Position numbers and translations under genes: made by a program | IMG/VR virus record: IMGVR_UViG_3300020020_000801 | Location: 1 to 28,992 of that record | Origin: a virus | DNA length: 28,992 nt | Strand: one strand, 5' to 3' | Notes under the pieces: generated by a model | Database searches by the model: none | What the model was told of the DNA's origin: nothing | The model's input: only the letters and a program-made list of their open reading frames with translations | Shown here: in pieces, positions 5,443 to 13,597 of the stretch | How positions within the stretch are numbered: position 1 is the first letter of the stretch | How the letters are laid out: each line of letters starts with the position of its first letter

Positions 5443-6958
5443 GTTTGTTGCATTCTGCAACTGGCTAGGCGTCGAGCTCACTCCCGGTCAGCGCGTCATC
5501 GCGAGCGTTGCGTACGACGGGCTCGAGCCGCGCGACCTCGATGGCGAGGACAGGTCGTTCGCGCGCGAGGTGTTCGGCGACGTCGAGACGCTTCCCGCAT
5601 CGGCGCGCAACGTGGCCGTCTTCGTGTGCGGTGGCCGTGGTGGCAAGAGCTATGTCCTCGTCGCGCTCCGGCTCGTATGGGGTATGTACACGCGCGACCT
5701 GTCCACGCTCGCACCTGGGCAGCGCGCGGTGGCGCTCACCATCGCGATGAACGAGACCCTACGGCAGGAGGTTACGAACTACGCGCTCGGCGCTATCCGC
5801 TCGCATCCATGGCTTCGCACTACGTTGCGGCTGTCGCGTGGCACGCGCGAGGACGAGACACCGTCCACGTTTCGCGTTGAGCGCCCTGACGGGCAGAGTG
5901 TGACCTTCGAGGGCGGCGTTGCCAGCCGAGGCGGCTACGGCGGTCGTGGCCGTTCACTTACGGACGTGGCGCTCGACGAGGCCGCGTTCTTCCGCGATGC
6001 GAGCTACCAGGTCAACGACGAGGAGATCTTTAAGGCCGCCGCGCCCCGTGTCTTACCAGGCGGGCAAGCCATCGTAGCGTCCACGCCGTGGGCCGAGGCT
6101 GGTCTGCTTTACAACCTGTACTCCACCAACTGGGGCAAGCCCGTCGATGCCATCGTGGCCCACGCACCCACGCTCGCCATGCGCCCGGCCGCCGCGGAGC
6201 AGGTGGAGCGCGAGCGACGTCGAGACCCAGACAATGCGGAGCGCGAATTCGACGCGCGCTTTATGCGTGGCGGGACGACGCTGTTTTTCCCAACCACGCT
6301 CATCGAGCAATGCATCGACGATACGCTAGTGCTGCCAATGCTGCCGACGCCAGGCCAGCGCGTTTCGGCTGGCGGGGACTTTGGCTTCCGTGCGGACTCC
6401 TCGTCGCTAGCCATCACGCACCGTGATGGCCGCATGATCACGCTTGCAGCGCTGGTGGAGCTTCGCCCGACGGATGCCGCAGCCCTCAAGCCGAGCGAGA
6501 CCGTGCGCACGTTTGCGAGCACGCTGGTGGCTCACGGATGCTCGTACCTGATGGCCGACGGACACTACAGGGAGGCTATCGTAGAGTACCTCGCAGAGTC
6601 GGGGTTGGCCTTTGCCGATGCGCCCACGACACCAGCAGACGCGTACGTGAGAGCTCGCACGCTGATGCGTGAGGGGCGCGCGCGGTTACCTCGACAGGCC
6701 AGGCTATTGCAACAGCTGAGGGAGGTACAGGGCCGTCCAACCCCGGGCGGAGGCCTCAGCATCATCCACCCGCGATGGCGTGGCGGCGGACACGGAGACC
6801 TCGTCGCGTCTTGGGTGCTGGCCCTTTGGCAACAGGGCGACGAGGAAATAGCCGCTGCACCGCCCGAGCGAGGCACCAGCGAGTGGGAGGAGGCCGAGCG
6901 GGCCCGCAGGCGCAAAGCCCTAAAAGAGGAGCAGTCAAAGGCGTGGTGGAAGCGGTGA
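5345..6958 (+). CDS. terL: terminase large subunit
   Basis: A 537-residue packaging ATPase/nuclease. ATPase part: Walker A VCGGRGGKS (residues 94-102), Walker B LTDVALDEAAF with Asp211 and Glu212, and the coupling motif VASTPW at 244-249. RNase H-like nuclease part: GGDFGFRADSSS with Asp345, MADGHY with Asp405 and HGDLVASW with Asp485 give the expected metal-binding acidic triad. Length is normal. GTG 5345 is the only reasonable start, preceded by AAGGGTG; all other in-frame starts lie far inside the conserved part, so the long overlap with small terminase is real. Ends 42 bp before the next gene, across an AT-rich inverted repeat. Confidence 0.93.
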   Translation: MSSAILKRLAIQELQALQSQQSASHQNTAVPRKFVAFCNWLGVELTPGQRVIASVAYDGLEPRDLDGEDRSFAREVFGDVETLPASARNVAVFVCGGRGGKSYVLVALRLVWGMYTRDLSTLAPGQRAVALTIAMNETLRQEVTNYALGAIRSHPWLRTTLRLSRGTREDETPSTFRVERPDGQSVTFEGGVASRGGYGGRGRSLTDVALDEAAFFRDASYQVNDEEIFKAAAPRVLPGGQAIVASTPWAEAGLLYNLYSTNWGKPVDAIVAHAPTLAMRPAAAEQVERERRRDPDNAEREFDARFMRGGTTLFFPTTLIEQCIDDTLVLPMLPTPGQRVSAGGDFGFRADSSSLAITHRDGRMITLAALVELRPTDAAALKPSETVRTFASTLVAHGCSYLMADGHYREAIVEYLAESGLAFADAPTTPADAYVRARTLMREGRARLPRQARLLQQLREVQGRPTPGGGLSIIHPRWRGGGHGDLVASWVLALWQQGDEEIAAAPPERGTSEWEEAERARRRKALKEEQSKAWWKR

Positions 6959-6960
6959 AT

Positions 6961-6999
6961 GTTGTGCGTTCTGTAAATTCTGGTAATACAGAAAGCAAC
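6961..6999 (+). promoter_or_regulatory. AT-rich inverted repeat between terminase and portal modules
   Basis: TTCTGTA (6969-6975) and TACAGAA (6987-6993) form a perfect 7-bp inverted repeat with an 11-nt loop, extended by GC/GC and GTTG/CAAC pairs across a mismatch and a small bulge. The stretch is strongly AT-rich in a GC-rich region and fills one of the few gaps in the operon. It could be an operator, an RNA processing hairpin, or a terminator/promoter boundary. TTGTGC (6962) with AATACA (6985) is only a poor sigma-70 match. Confidence 0.45.
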
Positions 7000-7000
7000 C

Positions 7001-7249
7001 GTGGATAGCAGCTCCCGCGACGTCGAGGATTGGATGGCCAAGCTGGCGTGGATGCGCCAGCACGGAGTCCTGTCCGCATCGTGGTCGTTCGACGGTGCTC
7101 TCGCATCCGCATCGCTTGGCGATGTGCCGCCCCCTCCGCCAAGCCCGGCGGACGAAGCTGAACCGAAACCCCAGCATTACGTAATGCGACGCCGCGGTAG
7201 CGCGGTGCCTGGCCTACGTGAGGTCGAGGGTGATGCGGACGACCAGTAA
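7001..7249 (+). CDS. hypothetical protein between terminase and portal (82 aa)
   Basis: Starts at GTG 7001 right after the inverted repeat, with only a weak ribosome site; an in-frame ATG at 7034 is an alternative. The N-terminus (RDVEDWMAKLAWMRQHGVLSASW) is helical and is followed by a five-proline run (PPPPPSPADEAEP) and an acidic end. It overlaps the portal start by about 17 nt. Small genes of this kind often separate TerL from portal in podovirus-type genomes. No function is recognised. Confidence 0.55.
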   Translation: MDSSSRDVEDWMAKLAWMRQHGVLSASWSFDGALASASLGDVPPPPPSPADEAEPKPQHYVMRRRGSAVPGLREVEGDADDQ

Positions 7250-9164
7250 CATCGCTGGCGCTGGGTGCGTCGATACGCAGTGGTATCTTGATACCAAGGA
7301 CGGCCTGGGCGGCGACAAGCTGACCACGACCATGGGCCACATCCGCGAGCGCACGCGGTGGCGTAGGGACGCGGATCGCTTTCACGCGGAGCGGTACGCG
7401 GGCGGTCCTGGAGTGCTCGATATCGGCGCGATGAGTGCCACCAGCAACACGCGCTACACGCCATCGACGACGCCGCGCAACGTCTGCAAACAGGCGACAG
7501 ACACGATGGTGGCCAAGGTTGCCAAGCATCGGCCGCTGCCGCAGGTGCTCACGGCTCGCGGCTCGTGGGGCGACCAAAAGCGCGCGCGCAAGCAGACGCA
7601 GCTCCTTGACGGCGTGTTTCACAAGACGCGGTTTTTCGAGCAACACGCCCCCGATTGCGTACGCGACGCGTGCGTCTTCGGTCGCGGCATCGTTCGCGTG
7701 TACGAGGACCGCAAGCGTATCTGCGTGGAGCGCGTGGTGCCGTGGGAGCTTTACGTTGATGACTGGGACGCACGCTACGGCGAGCCGCGCAACATCTACC
7801 AGTGTCGCACGATGGACCTTGGCGTAGCCTTCGCGCGCTTTGGGGCAAAGCGTGAGGGTGAGGAGCAAGACGTAGCCGACGCGCGAAAGAAGGCGCTCTA
7901 CGACGCGTCCAGTTCATCGCCGGGTGACGATTGGGACTGGGAAGGGTCGAACGACAGCACGGTCCTAAGAGTCCGTATCATCGAGGCCTACCACCTATGC
8001 GACGACGAGAGTGCGCACGACGACGACGAGGAGCACGAGTGCACTGGCAGGCATTGCGTGTCCGTCTATGGGTCCGACGTCATGCTCGTGAGCGAGGCCT
8101 ATGAGGAGGCCATCTTTCCGTACGCGGTGATGAGCTACAGCAAGCCGCTTGCGGGCTACTTCGGGACCGGCCTCGTGGAACAATTGGAGGGCTGGCAGGC
8201 CGCCGTCGACGAGCAGTTCGAGAAGGTCCAGGATGGCCACCACATGCTCGGCGGCGGCATGTTGCTGGTGCCCATCGGCTCGGACATCGTCGATACGTCG
8301 TTGCACAACGGCGTGGTGCCCATCATCAAGCACCAGCCTGGCAAGCCGCCGCAGTGGGTCACGCCTGCGCCTGTGCATCCTGCCGTTTACCAACGCGAAA
8401 GAGACATGCCTATTGACGCACTGGCGGAGGCTGGCCTGTCGCAGACGTCGACGCAGGCGCAGCACCAGCCGGGCATCGAGTCGGGCATCGCTATCCAGAC
8501 GATGGACGATATCGAGTCCGAGCGTCACGTCATCTTCGGGCGCGCGTACGAGTCGTGGTGCCTCACGGTGGCGCGTCTGTTTATCGCCAGCGCCGCCCGC
8601 ATCGCGAAGCGCTATGGCGACATGGCCGTGAGCGTGCCCATGAAGGGCGGGCTTCTCAAGTTGTCGTGGAAGGACGTCAAGCTCAAGGACTTCCAGCTCC
8701 GCGTGTACCCGACGTCGCTGCTACCGGAGCAGTTAGCGGGCCGGCTCGATAAGCTCAAGATGCTCTTCGAGGCGCAGCTCATCGACCGCCAGACGTTCCT
8801 GCAACAGCTCGACGCGCCCGACCTCAACGCGGAGCTCGACCTCGACACGGCCGCGCGAATGAACATCGACGAGAAGCTCGAAGCCATCCGCGACGCTGAC
8901 GAAGACGAGCTCGAGGAGGTCTACCGATCGCCCAGCTCGTACCAGGACTTCCGATGGGCTCAAAAGCGCGCTCAGCAAGTCTTCAACAAGGCCGAGAGCG
9001 ATGGGTGTCCCGAAGCGAACCTCGACGCTTTGCGCGAGTTCATGGCCGAGTGTCAGACCCTCATCGACAACGATCCTGCATCCCAGCCTGCGCCCCCGAT
9101 GGGCCCTGCGATGCCCCCACCCATGGGCGACCCGATGGTCGGACCCGTACCGATGGCAGCGTGA
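7233..9164 (+). CDS. portal protein
   Basis: A 643-residue protein that would form the dodecameric ring at the packaging vertex. Position (TerL, portal, scaffold, coat), size and sequence pattern support this: an N-terminal helical part (NVCKQATDTMVAKVAKHRPL), a region with VVPWELYVDDWDARYGEPRN typical of the portal wing, EAIFPYAVMSY followed by GTGLVEQLEGWQAAVDEQFE (the conserved helix before the crown) and a Pro/Met-rich C-terminal tail (APPMGPAMPPPMGDPM). ATG 7233 was chosen because GAGG at 7220-7223 lies about 9 nt upstream; in-frame GTGs at 7218 and 7230 are alternatives. The acidic insertion DDESAHDDDEEHE near residue 255-267 is unusual and probably a surface loop. Confidence 0.85.
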   Translation: MRTTSNIAGAGCVDTQWYLDTKDGLGGDKLTTTMGHIRERTRWRRDADRFHAERYAGGPGVLDIGAMSATSNTRYTPSTTPRNVCKQATDTMVAKVAKHRPLPQVLTARGSWGDQKRARKQTQLLDGVFHKTRFFEQHAPDCVRDACVFGRGIVRVYEDRKRICVERVVPWELYVDDWDARYGEPRNIYQCRTMDLGVAFARFGAKREGEEQDVADARKKALYDASSSSPGDDWDWEGSNDSTVLRVRIIEAYHLCDDESAHDDDEEHECTGRHCVSVYGSDVMLVSEAYEEAIFPYAVMSYSKPLAGYFGTGLVEQLEGWQAAVDEQFEKVQDGHHMLGGGMLLVPIGSDIVDTSLHNGVVPIIKHQPGKPPQWVTPAPVHPAVYQRERDMPIDALAEAGLSQTSTQAQHQPGIESGIAIQTMDDIESERHVIFGRAYESWCLTVARLFIASAARIAKRYGDMAVSVPMKGGLLKLSWKDVKLKDFQLRVYPTSLLPEQLAGRLDKLKMLFEAQLIDRQTFLQQLDAPDLNAELDLDTAARMNIDEKLEAIRDADEDELEEVYRSPSSYQDFRWAQKRAQQVFNKAESDGCPEANLDALREFMAECQTLIDNDPASQPAPPMGPAMPPPMGDPMVGPVPMAA

Positions 9165-9167
9165 CCC

Positions 9168-10181
9168 ATGAGTGACCCGACCACGCAACCGACTGCCGCC
9201 GCCCCGACCGTCGTCCAGCCCGGTGCCGATAACACCGAGTCGCACGTCGCGAGCCTGGACGAGCGCACGGACGCGCTGTTCGAACGCTACGCCGCCGAGT
9301 CGCGTGAGGAGCAGGGCATCGCCGATGCTGCGGAGCCGACGGAGCCGGCCCCTACTGCGGAGACCCCGACCGACGCGCCCGCCGTCGAGGCGCCCCCCGC
9401 CAAGCCGCGCGAGTCGGACAAGGACCTGGAGCTGCGCGCTAAGGCCGAACGCGAACGCGTGGCCTGGAAGCGTGAGCAGGTAGCGAAGGAGCGGGAGGCG
9501 AAGGAGCGCGAGGCGACCTACGCCAAGCGCGAGGCCTCCCTTGCCGCCTTGGAAAAGCGCTTCGAAGACCCCACGGAGTTCCTGAGTTGGATCGAGGAGA
9601 AGGGCTGGGGCGACAAGTACGCCCAGCACATCATCGACCTGACGGCGAACCCGGCGAAGCGTGCGGAGATTGCCGCCAAGCGCATTGCGCAAGAGACCGC
9701 GGCGAAGCAGGACGAACGCATCGCCGCTATCGAGGCGCGAGAGAAAGAACTGCGTGAGACTGAGACGCGAGTGCGTGCAGAGCGGTCGCTCACCTCACGC
9801 ATCGAGCAAGTTACGGAACACGCCCCGCACGTGGCCAGATTTCTCAAGAAGAGCCCCGAGCGCGCCATCGCGCACGCACACGCTGTCGCCGCCACTCTTT
9901 CGTCCCAAGGATTGGACTTCAATCTGGACGACGTCATCATCAACATGCAACGCGAGCTCAGCGAATACGCGAGCACGCTCACCGAGACGCCAGCCCGCGT
10001 CGCGCCGACCGAGACCGTAGCCGACCCCGCCAAGCCCAGTCCCCATAGCGCCCCAGCCACGGCGACCACTGTCAGCAACCGCGCCGCCGCGTCACGGACT
10101 GGGATCGTCACGGAGGATGCTCCTCTGTCGTACCGGGACCGAATCGCTGCAGCCGAGCGGCGCGCCCGGCAACAGCGATAA
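9168..10181 (+). CDS. capsid scaffolding protein
   Basis: A 337-residue, strongly charged protein between portal and coat genes. Residues 1-85 are Pro/Ala/Thr-rich and acidic. Residues 90-130 (RAKAERERVAWKREQVAKER ...) and 165-215 (RIAAIEAREKELRETETRVR ...) form long coiled coils. The C-terminal 20 residues are basic (SYRDRIAAAERRARQQR), as in scaffolds that contact coat through a helix-turn-helix end. It would guide procapsid assembly and then leave. The segment EDPTEFLSWIEEKGWGDKYA (around 125-145) is a recurring feature of scaffold-type proteins in related podoviruses. The gene starts 3 nt after the portal stop. No protease domain is seen. Confidence 0.75.
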   Translation: MSDPTTQPTAAAPTVVQPGADNTESHVASLDERTDALFERYAAESREEQGIADAAEPTEPAPTAETPTDAPAVEAPPAKPRESDKDLELRAKAERERVAWKREQVAKEREAKEREATYAKREASLAALEKRFEDPTEFLSWIEEKGWGDKYAQHIIDLTANPAKRAEIAAKRIAQETAAKQDERIAAIEAREKELRETETRVRAERSLTSRIEQVTEHAPHVARFLKKSPERAIAHAHAVAATLSSQGLDFNLDDVIINMQRELSEYASTLTETPARVAPTETVADPAKPSPHSAPATATTVSNRAAASRTGIVTEDAPLSYRDRIAAAERRARQQR

Positions 10182-10207
10182 CCAAAAGTCGCTCGGGAAT
10201 GCGCCGG

Positions 10208-10213
10208 GGAAGG
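10208..10213 (+). promoter_or_regulatory. Shine-Dalgarno site deciding the major capsid start
   Basis: GGAAGG lies 9 nt before ATG 10223. The upstream in-frame ATG at 10199 has no such site, so the coat protein is taken to begin MATVLAAPGW. Confidence 0.6.
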
Positions 10214-10222
10214 GCCCGCGCT

Positions 10223-11482
10223 ATGGCTACCGTTCTCGCAGCACCCGGCTGGAACCTTGGAAAAGAGGTCTGGCCGCAGAATTCTATTTACGACATCGTC
10301 CTCGATGGCTCGCCGCTCATCGGCAAGCTCCGCAAGAACACCAAGTTCGGCGAAGACAAGATGCACATCGCGATGGGCTCCGGCCTGCCGCAGGGTGTCG
10401 GTCCTGTGTTCGAACTCGCCAAGGGCGGGAAGACGGCAAGCGTCGCCGACCAGATGACGCTGACAGCGAAGACGCTGTACGCGCTCTTCTCGATTCAGGG
10501 CCGCTTGATGCGGCAAGCAAAGATTGACAAGGCCGTCATCGTCAAGCCGTACGGCCGCGAGTCGCGGAACGCCATCCAACAGTGGAAGCGCGACTTCACC
10601 GCGTTCCTCTACGGCAACGGCGGTGGCGCCATCGGCAAGGTCAGCGCGGGCTCTGCGGTGACCACGGCCACCATCACGCTCAGCGACACGAGCAAGATTC
10701 GTAACTTTGCCAAGAACCAAATGCTCTGGGCGTCCACCACGGACGGCACCAGCGGCACGGTCAAAACCGGTGAGGTCACGGTCCTTTCGGTCAAGTACTA
10801 CGGGGCGAACAAGGGACAGATCACCGTCTCGAACACCTCTTGGGACACGGGCATCCCGACCATTGCGGCGGGTGACTTCCTGTTCCGACGCGGCGTGTTC
10901 GGCAACGTAATCACGGGCCTGGACGGGTACATTCCCAAGTTCGATCCGGGTACCAGCGGCGTGCCTGCGACGCTCAACGCGCTGGACCGGTCCGACTCCC
11001 CCACGGAGTACGGCGGAATCCGCATCGACGGGACGAACCTCACGGTCCTCAACGCGGGCATCGCTGCGGCGAGCGCCATCGTGGACTTCGGAGGCATGCC
11101 GGATCTTTGGGTCATGTCCACCACGGAGTGGAACACCCTACGCATCGAGCTGTCGGCCGCCGGCTCGCTGACATACGGCACATCGCCGGCGGCGGGCATC
11201 GGCAAGTATAAGCCCGGCATGTCCTACAAGAGCATGACGATCATCGGCCCGCGCGGCGACATCGAGGTCCTGGCGGATCCCGATTGCCCCGTCGGTCGCA
11301 GCTACATGTTGATGTCCGAGACGTGGGAGATCGCATCGACCGGCGAGCTCGTGTCTCTCATCGAGTCGCCGATGATGGAGGAGCTTGCAGACGCATGGGA
11401 GAGCCGATTCGTCGGTGACTCAGAGGTCGTATGCGAGGCCCCCGGGTACAACGCAACCATCCAACACACGGCGGGAGCCTGA
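10223..11482 (+). CDS. major capsid protein
   Basis: A 419-residue protein following portal and scaffold, with the expected length for a podovirus coat protein and probably the HK97 fold. Features: helical N-arm with WPQNSIYDIVLDGSPLIGKL, a spine-helix region QQWKRDFTAFLYGNGGGAIG, a Gly/Ser/Thr-rich beta-rich middle (EVTVLSVKYYGANKGQITVS), and a C-terminal part with DLWVMSTTEWNTLRIEL and a final DSEVVCEAPGYNATIQH. No protease or signal is present. It is preceded by the strongest ribosome-binding site in this stretch, in keeping with high expression. The fold is inferred from context and size, as I cannot compare structures. Confidence 0.82.
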   Translation: MATVLAAPGWNLGKEVWPQNSIYDIVLDGSPLIGKLRKNTKFGEDKMHIAMGSGLPQGVGPVFELAKGGKTASVADQMTLTAKTLYALFSIQGRLMRQAKIDKAVIVKPYGRESRNAIQQWKRDFTAFLYGNGGGAIGKVSAGSAVTTATITLSDTSKIRNFAKNQMLWASTTDGTSGTVKTGEVTVLSVKYYGANKGQITVSNTSWDTGIPTIAAGDFLFRRGVFGNVITGLDGYIPKFDPGTSGVPATLNALDRSDSPTEYGGIRIDGTNLTVLNAGIAAASAIVDFGGMPDLWVMSTTEWNTLRIELSAAGSLTYGTSPAAGIGKYKPGMSYKSMTIIGPRGDIEVLADPDCPVGRSYMLMSETWEIASTGELVSLIESPMMEELADAWESRFVGDSEVVCEAPGYNATIQHTAGA

Positions 11483-11485
11483 GTC

Positions 11486-11983
11486 ATGAGCGATACAAGC
11501 GTTTACGTTGCTGCCCTCGAAGGCGAGGCGGCATCGATGAATCTGGTGGATTTTAAGACCGCGGTGCGATTGACGGTGCGCCGCACGTACAGCATCAAGG
11601 TCCAGGATGCGGCCACGGCCGGTACGGCGGTCACGGAGTCGGTTCTGGAGCACGTTCGCAGAGCCGGCAGAGTGGTCTCCGTGACGGTGGCCGCGCCCAT
11701 CGCGGTCACTGCGGCGGCGTCCAACATCGCCACGTTCAACGTGGCGAAACGCACCGCCGCCGGGGCATCGGTGGCTGTCGCTACCGGCTCCACGGTTACC
11801 GCTGGTACACCTGGGACGCTTACGGCATTCGTGCCTGCGGCGCTCACCATTACCGCCGCGAACTCGCTCCTTGCCGCCGGCGACGTGCTTACGTTCGCTA
11901 TCGTCAAGGGCGCGTCCGGCGTCGCCGTCACCGCGGCCACGAGCTACTTCGTCGTGTCCGTGGACGTTGAGGAGTCTATCTGA
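11486..11983 (+). CDS. probable virion structural protein (165 aa)
   Basis: Begins 3 nt after the coat gene. The first 65 residues are mixed, then the protein becomes a Val/Ala/Thr-rich beta sequence (VVSVTVAAPIAVTAAASNIA and onwards), typical of a beta-sandwich decoration or head-fibre protein. No cysteines or charged clusters are present after residue 95. The location directly after the major capsid protein and a TGATG joint to the next gene suggest a capsid-decorating or stabilising role. No family recognised with confidence. Confidence 0.65.
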   Translation: MSDTSVYVAALEGEAASMNLVDFKTAVRLTVRRTYSIKVQDAATAGTAVTESVLEHVRRAGRVVSVTVAAPIAVTAAASNIATFNVAKRTAAGASVAVATGSTVTAGTPGTLTAFVPAALTITAANSLLAAGDVLTFAIVKGASGVAVTAATSYFVVSVDVEESI

Positions 11984-12357
11984 TGCCGCTCGCAGCTAGC
12001 AGCCTTGCCCGGGACCTCAACCCCGGGCAGGTGCGTGCGGACATCAGTATTCTCATCGGCGCGTCTGGCGCGGTCACGTCGTACAAAGGACAGGGGCTCA
12101 AAGTCACCCCGGTCCTAGCGACGACGGGGACGTACACCCTGACGACCGAAAAGGGATACGCGGCCCTCATCGGCGCAAAGGGCTCAGTGCGCAACGCTAC
12201 GGGTACCAACGTCCTGTTTCCTGTCGTCACGGGCGCCTACGCCAGCGGCGTGCTGACCGTGGAGACGCGCCTTGCGGCCGGCACGGTGACGAACCCGGCG
12301 TCGGGCTCATACATCGATCTCGAGCTCATCTTCGACGAGCAGGGGATCGTGAAGTGA
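11983..12357 (+). CDS. probable structural protein (124 aa)
   Basis: Starts in a TGATG joint. The product is Gly/Thr/Val-rich with alternating strands (QGLKVTPVLATTGTYTLTTE, GYAALIGAKGSVRNATGT, YASGVLTVETRLAAGTVT), suggesting a small beta-barrel head or decoration protein. A strong hairpin in the mRNA lies about 20 nt after the start codon (listed separately) and may lower its expression relative to the coat gene. Joined to the next gene by TGATG. Function is inferred from position only. Confidence 0.62.
   Translation: MPLAASSLARDLNPGQVRADISILIGASGAVTSYKGQGLKVTPVLATTGTYTLTTEKGYAALIGAKGSVRNATGTNVLFPVVTGAYASGVLTVETRLAAGTVTNPASGSYIDLELIFDEQGIVK
12004..12031 (+). promoter_or_regulatory. strong mRNA hairpin just inside the start of the post-capsid gene
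   Basis: TGCCCGGG (12006-12013) and CCCGGGCA (12022-12029) pair perfectly around an 8-nt loop, extended by a T-G wobble and a C-G pair to 10 bp. There is no T-run after it, so it is not a standard terminator; attenuation, RNA processing or slowed translation are possible. It separates the highly expressed coat region from downstream genes. Confidence 0.5.
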
Positions 12358-12593
12358 TGGCGTCGTCTCCTGGGCTAAAAGGCCTCATGTCCGCGGTCGA
12401 CGCGGGCGGAGACGAAGAGGAGGAGGCGCCCCCGGATGTTGAGTCCGGTGGTGCCGAATCCGAGATGCTCAGTCGCGCCTTCGACGCGTCCAAGTCGGGC
12501 GACAAGGCATCGTTCACGAGCAGCATGCTCTCGGCAATCCGCGCGTGCGTGCAGAAAGAGCTCGCCGCCGGCCCCGAGTCTGAGGAGGTCTGA
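12357..12593 (+). CDS. small acidic hypothetical protein (78 aa)
   Basis: ATG 12357 in a TGATG joint (a GTG three bases earlier is in frame). The product has a very acidic segment (DAGGDEEEEAPPDVESGG) and a helical C-terminal half (DKASFTSSMLSAIRACVQKE). It sits among head genes. Small acidic proteins at this position can be head-assembly accessories, but no family is recognised. A GAGGAGG site near its end serves the next gene. Confidence 0.58.
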   Translation: MASSPGLKGLMSAVDAGGDEEEEAPPDVESGGAESEMLSRAFDASKSGDKASFTSSMLSAIRACVQKELAAGPESEEV

Positions 12594-12596
12594 CCG

Positions 12597-13289
12597 ATGG
12601 CGCGCGCGGTAAGTCTAGCCACGCTACGCAGCCGCGTGCGCCGTCGTACGGATTCGGAGAGTGAGTCGTCGCGCTTCCCTGACGATGAGGTAGACGACTG
12701 CATAAACGAGGGAATCGCCCAATTTCACGGGGAGCGGCTTCGCATCCGGCCGCAGGGATACGACGACTCGTACACGACGATCGACATCTCCGCCGGGCAG
12801 AGCATCTACGGTCTGCCCGCGGAGTTTCTCCAGGTGACCAAGGTCTATGTGACCACCAACGGCGTCGAGTCGCAGGCGACCGTATACGAGGAGGCCGACA
12901 CGAACGGCATTACCGAGCCCCAATCGTGGGGCGGGCAAGCGCCGTCGTTTCGCCTGCTCGGCAACAACATCGAGTTTCGCCCGTCGCCCGCGGCCGACGG
13001 CACCGTGTCGATCAAGTACGTCTCTACGGCGGTGCGGCTGGCAGATCCAGCGGACACTATCGACGGCGTGGACGGCTACGAAGAGTACGTTGTCGGATGG
13101 GCGGCCAAGCTGCTATGCACCAAAAACGGAGACACCACCCGGGCCGCGTTGTGTGACTCGCTGATGGCGTCGGTCCTGGACCGCATGCGCTCCGTGGAGC
13201 ATGCGCGAAACGCTGTTGCTCCGCCTCGCATGCTGGACGTGCGTGGGCAGGCATGGTGGCGCCGTGGGAGGAGGCTACCGCCAGCATGA
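12597..13289 (+). CDS. head-tail adaptor (P22 gp4-like tail accessory protein)
   Basis: A 230-residue protein with an N-terminal helical stretch starting SLATLRSRVRRRTDSES, the FPDDEVDDCINEGIAQFHGE motif typical of phage adaptor proteins that bind the portal from below, then a beta-rich middle (SYTTIDISAGQSIYGLPAEF, FRLLGNNIEFRPSPAADGTV) and a C-terminal helix with YEEYVVGWAAKLLCTKNGDT. This order (helix bundle with D/N-x-x-I-N-x-A, then a beta domain) matches the gp4 and related gene families that extend the portal in short-tailed phages. Start preceded by GGAGG. Overlaps the next gene by ATGA. Confidence 0.72.
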   Translation: MARAVSLATLRSRVRRRTDSESESSRFPDDEVDDCINEGIAQFHGERLRIRPQGYDDSYTTIDISAGQSIYGLPAEFLQVTKVYVTTNGVESQATVYEEADTNGITEPQSWGGQAPSFRLLGNNIEFRPSPAADGTVSIKYVSTAVRLADPADTIDGVDGYEEYVVGWAAKLLCTKNGDTTRAALCDSLMASVLDRMRSVEHARNAVAPPRMLDVRGQAWWRRGRRLPPA

Positions 13290-13597
13290 GGACAGTCATC
13301 CCCCAGTCTACCGAGGTCACCGGCGACCGTCAGACGCAAGTCATCCAGGAGGCGTCGGACCGCACACGTCGAGCCGTCAACGCGGCCGGTGGAGTCATGC
13401 CACTCACGACGGATGTGGTCACGTTTACCGCCGGCGCTGTCGTGGCCATAAACCACGGGCTGGCTCGCGTGCCGACGGAGTGGATCCTTACAGACGTCGT
13501 GGACGGGTACCCTTCGTTCAAGCGTGTCTCGTGGGACGCCAAGACCATCACGATCCAATCCGCCAACGCGTGCAGCGCACGTTTTAGGGTGGCGTAG
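13286..13597 (+). CDS. small structural protein with C-terminal beta domain (103 aa)
   Basis: ATG 13286 lies in an ATGA overlap and follows GGGAGGAGG; an in-frame ATG at 13253 is less likely. Residues 1-35 form a helix (STEVTGDRQTQVIQEASDRT). Residues 38-103 (MPLTTDVVTFTAGAVVAINH, GLARVPTEWILTDVVDGYP) form a small beta domain with the INHGLARVP pattern seen in many podovirus structural proteins between adaptor and tail genes. The exact place in the virion is unknown. It ends directly before the large tail protein gene. Confidence 0.65.
   Translation: MRTVIPQSTEVTGDRQTQVIQEASDRTRRAVNAAGGVMPLTTDVVTFTAGAVVAINHGLARVPTEWILTDVVDGYPSFKRVSWDAKTITIQSANACSARFRVA

Noticed and set aside
6762-7868. Long antisense open frame (368 codons) across terminase, portal and the gene between them
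   Set aside because: It lies opposite well-supported + strand genes, has Arg/Ala/His-rich composition typical of GC-rich antisense frames, and shows no motif or ribosome site.
9518-10720. Antisense open frame of 400 codons over scaffold and coat genes
   Set aside because: Opposite the scaffold and coat genes; the product changes character where the + genes change, as expected for a shadow frame.
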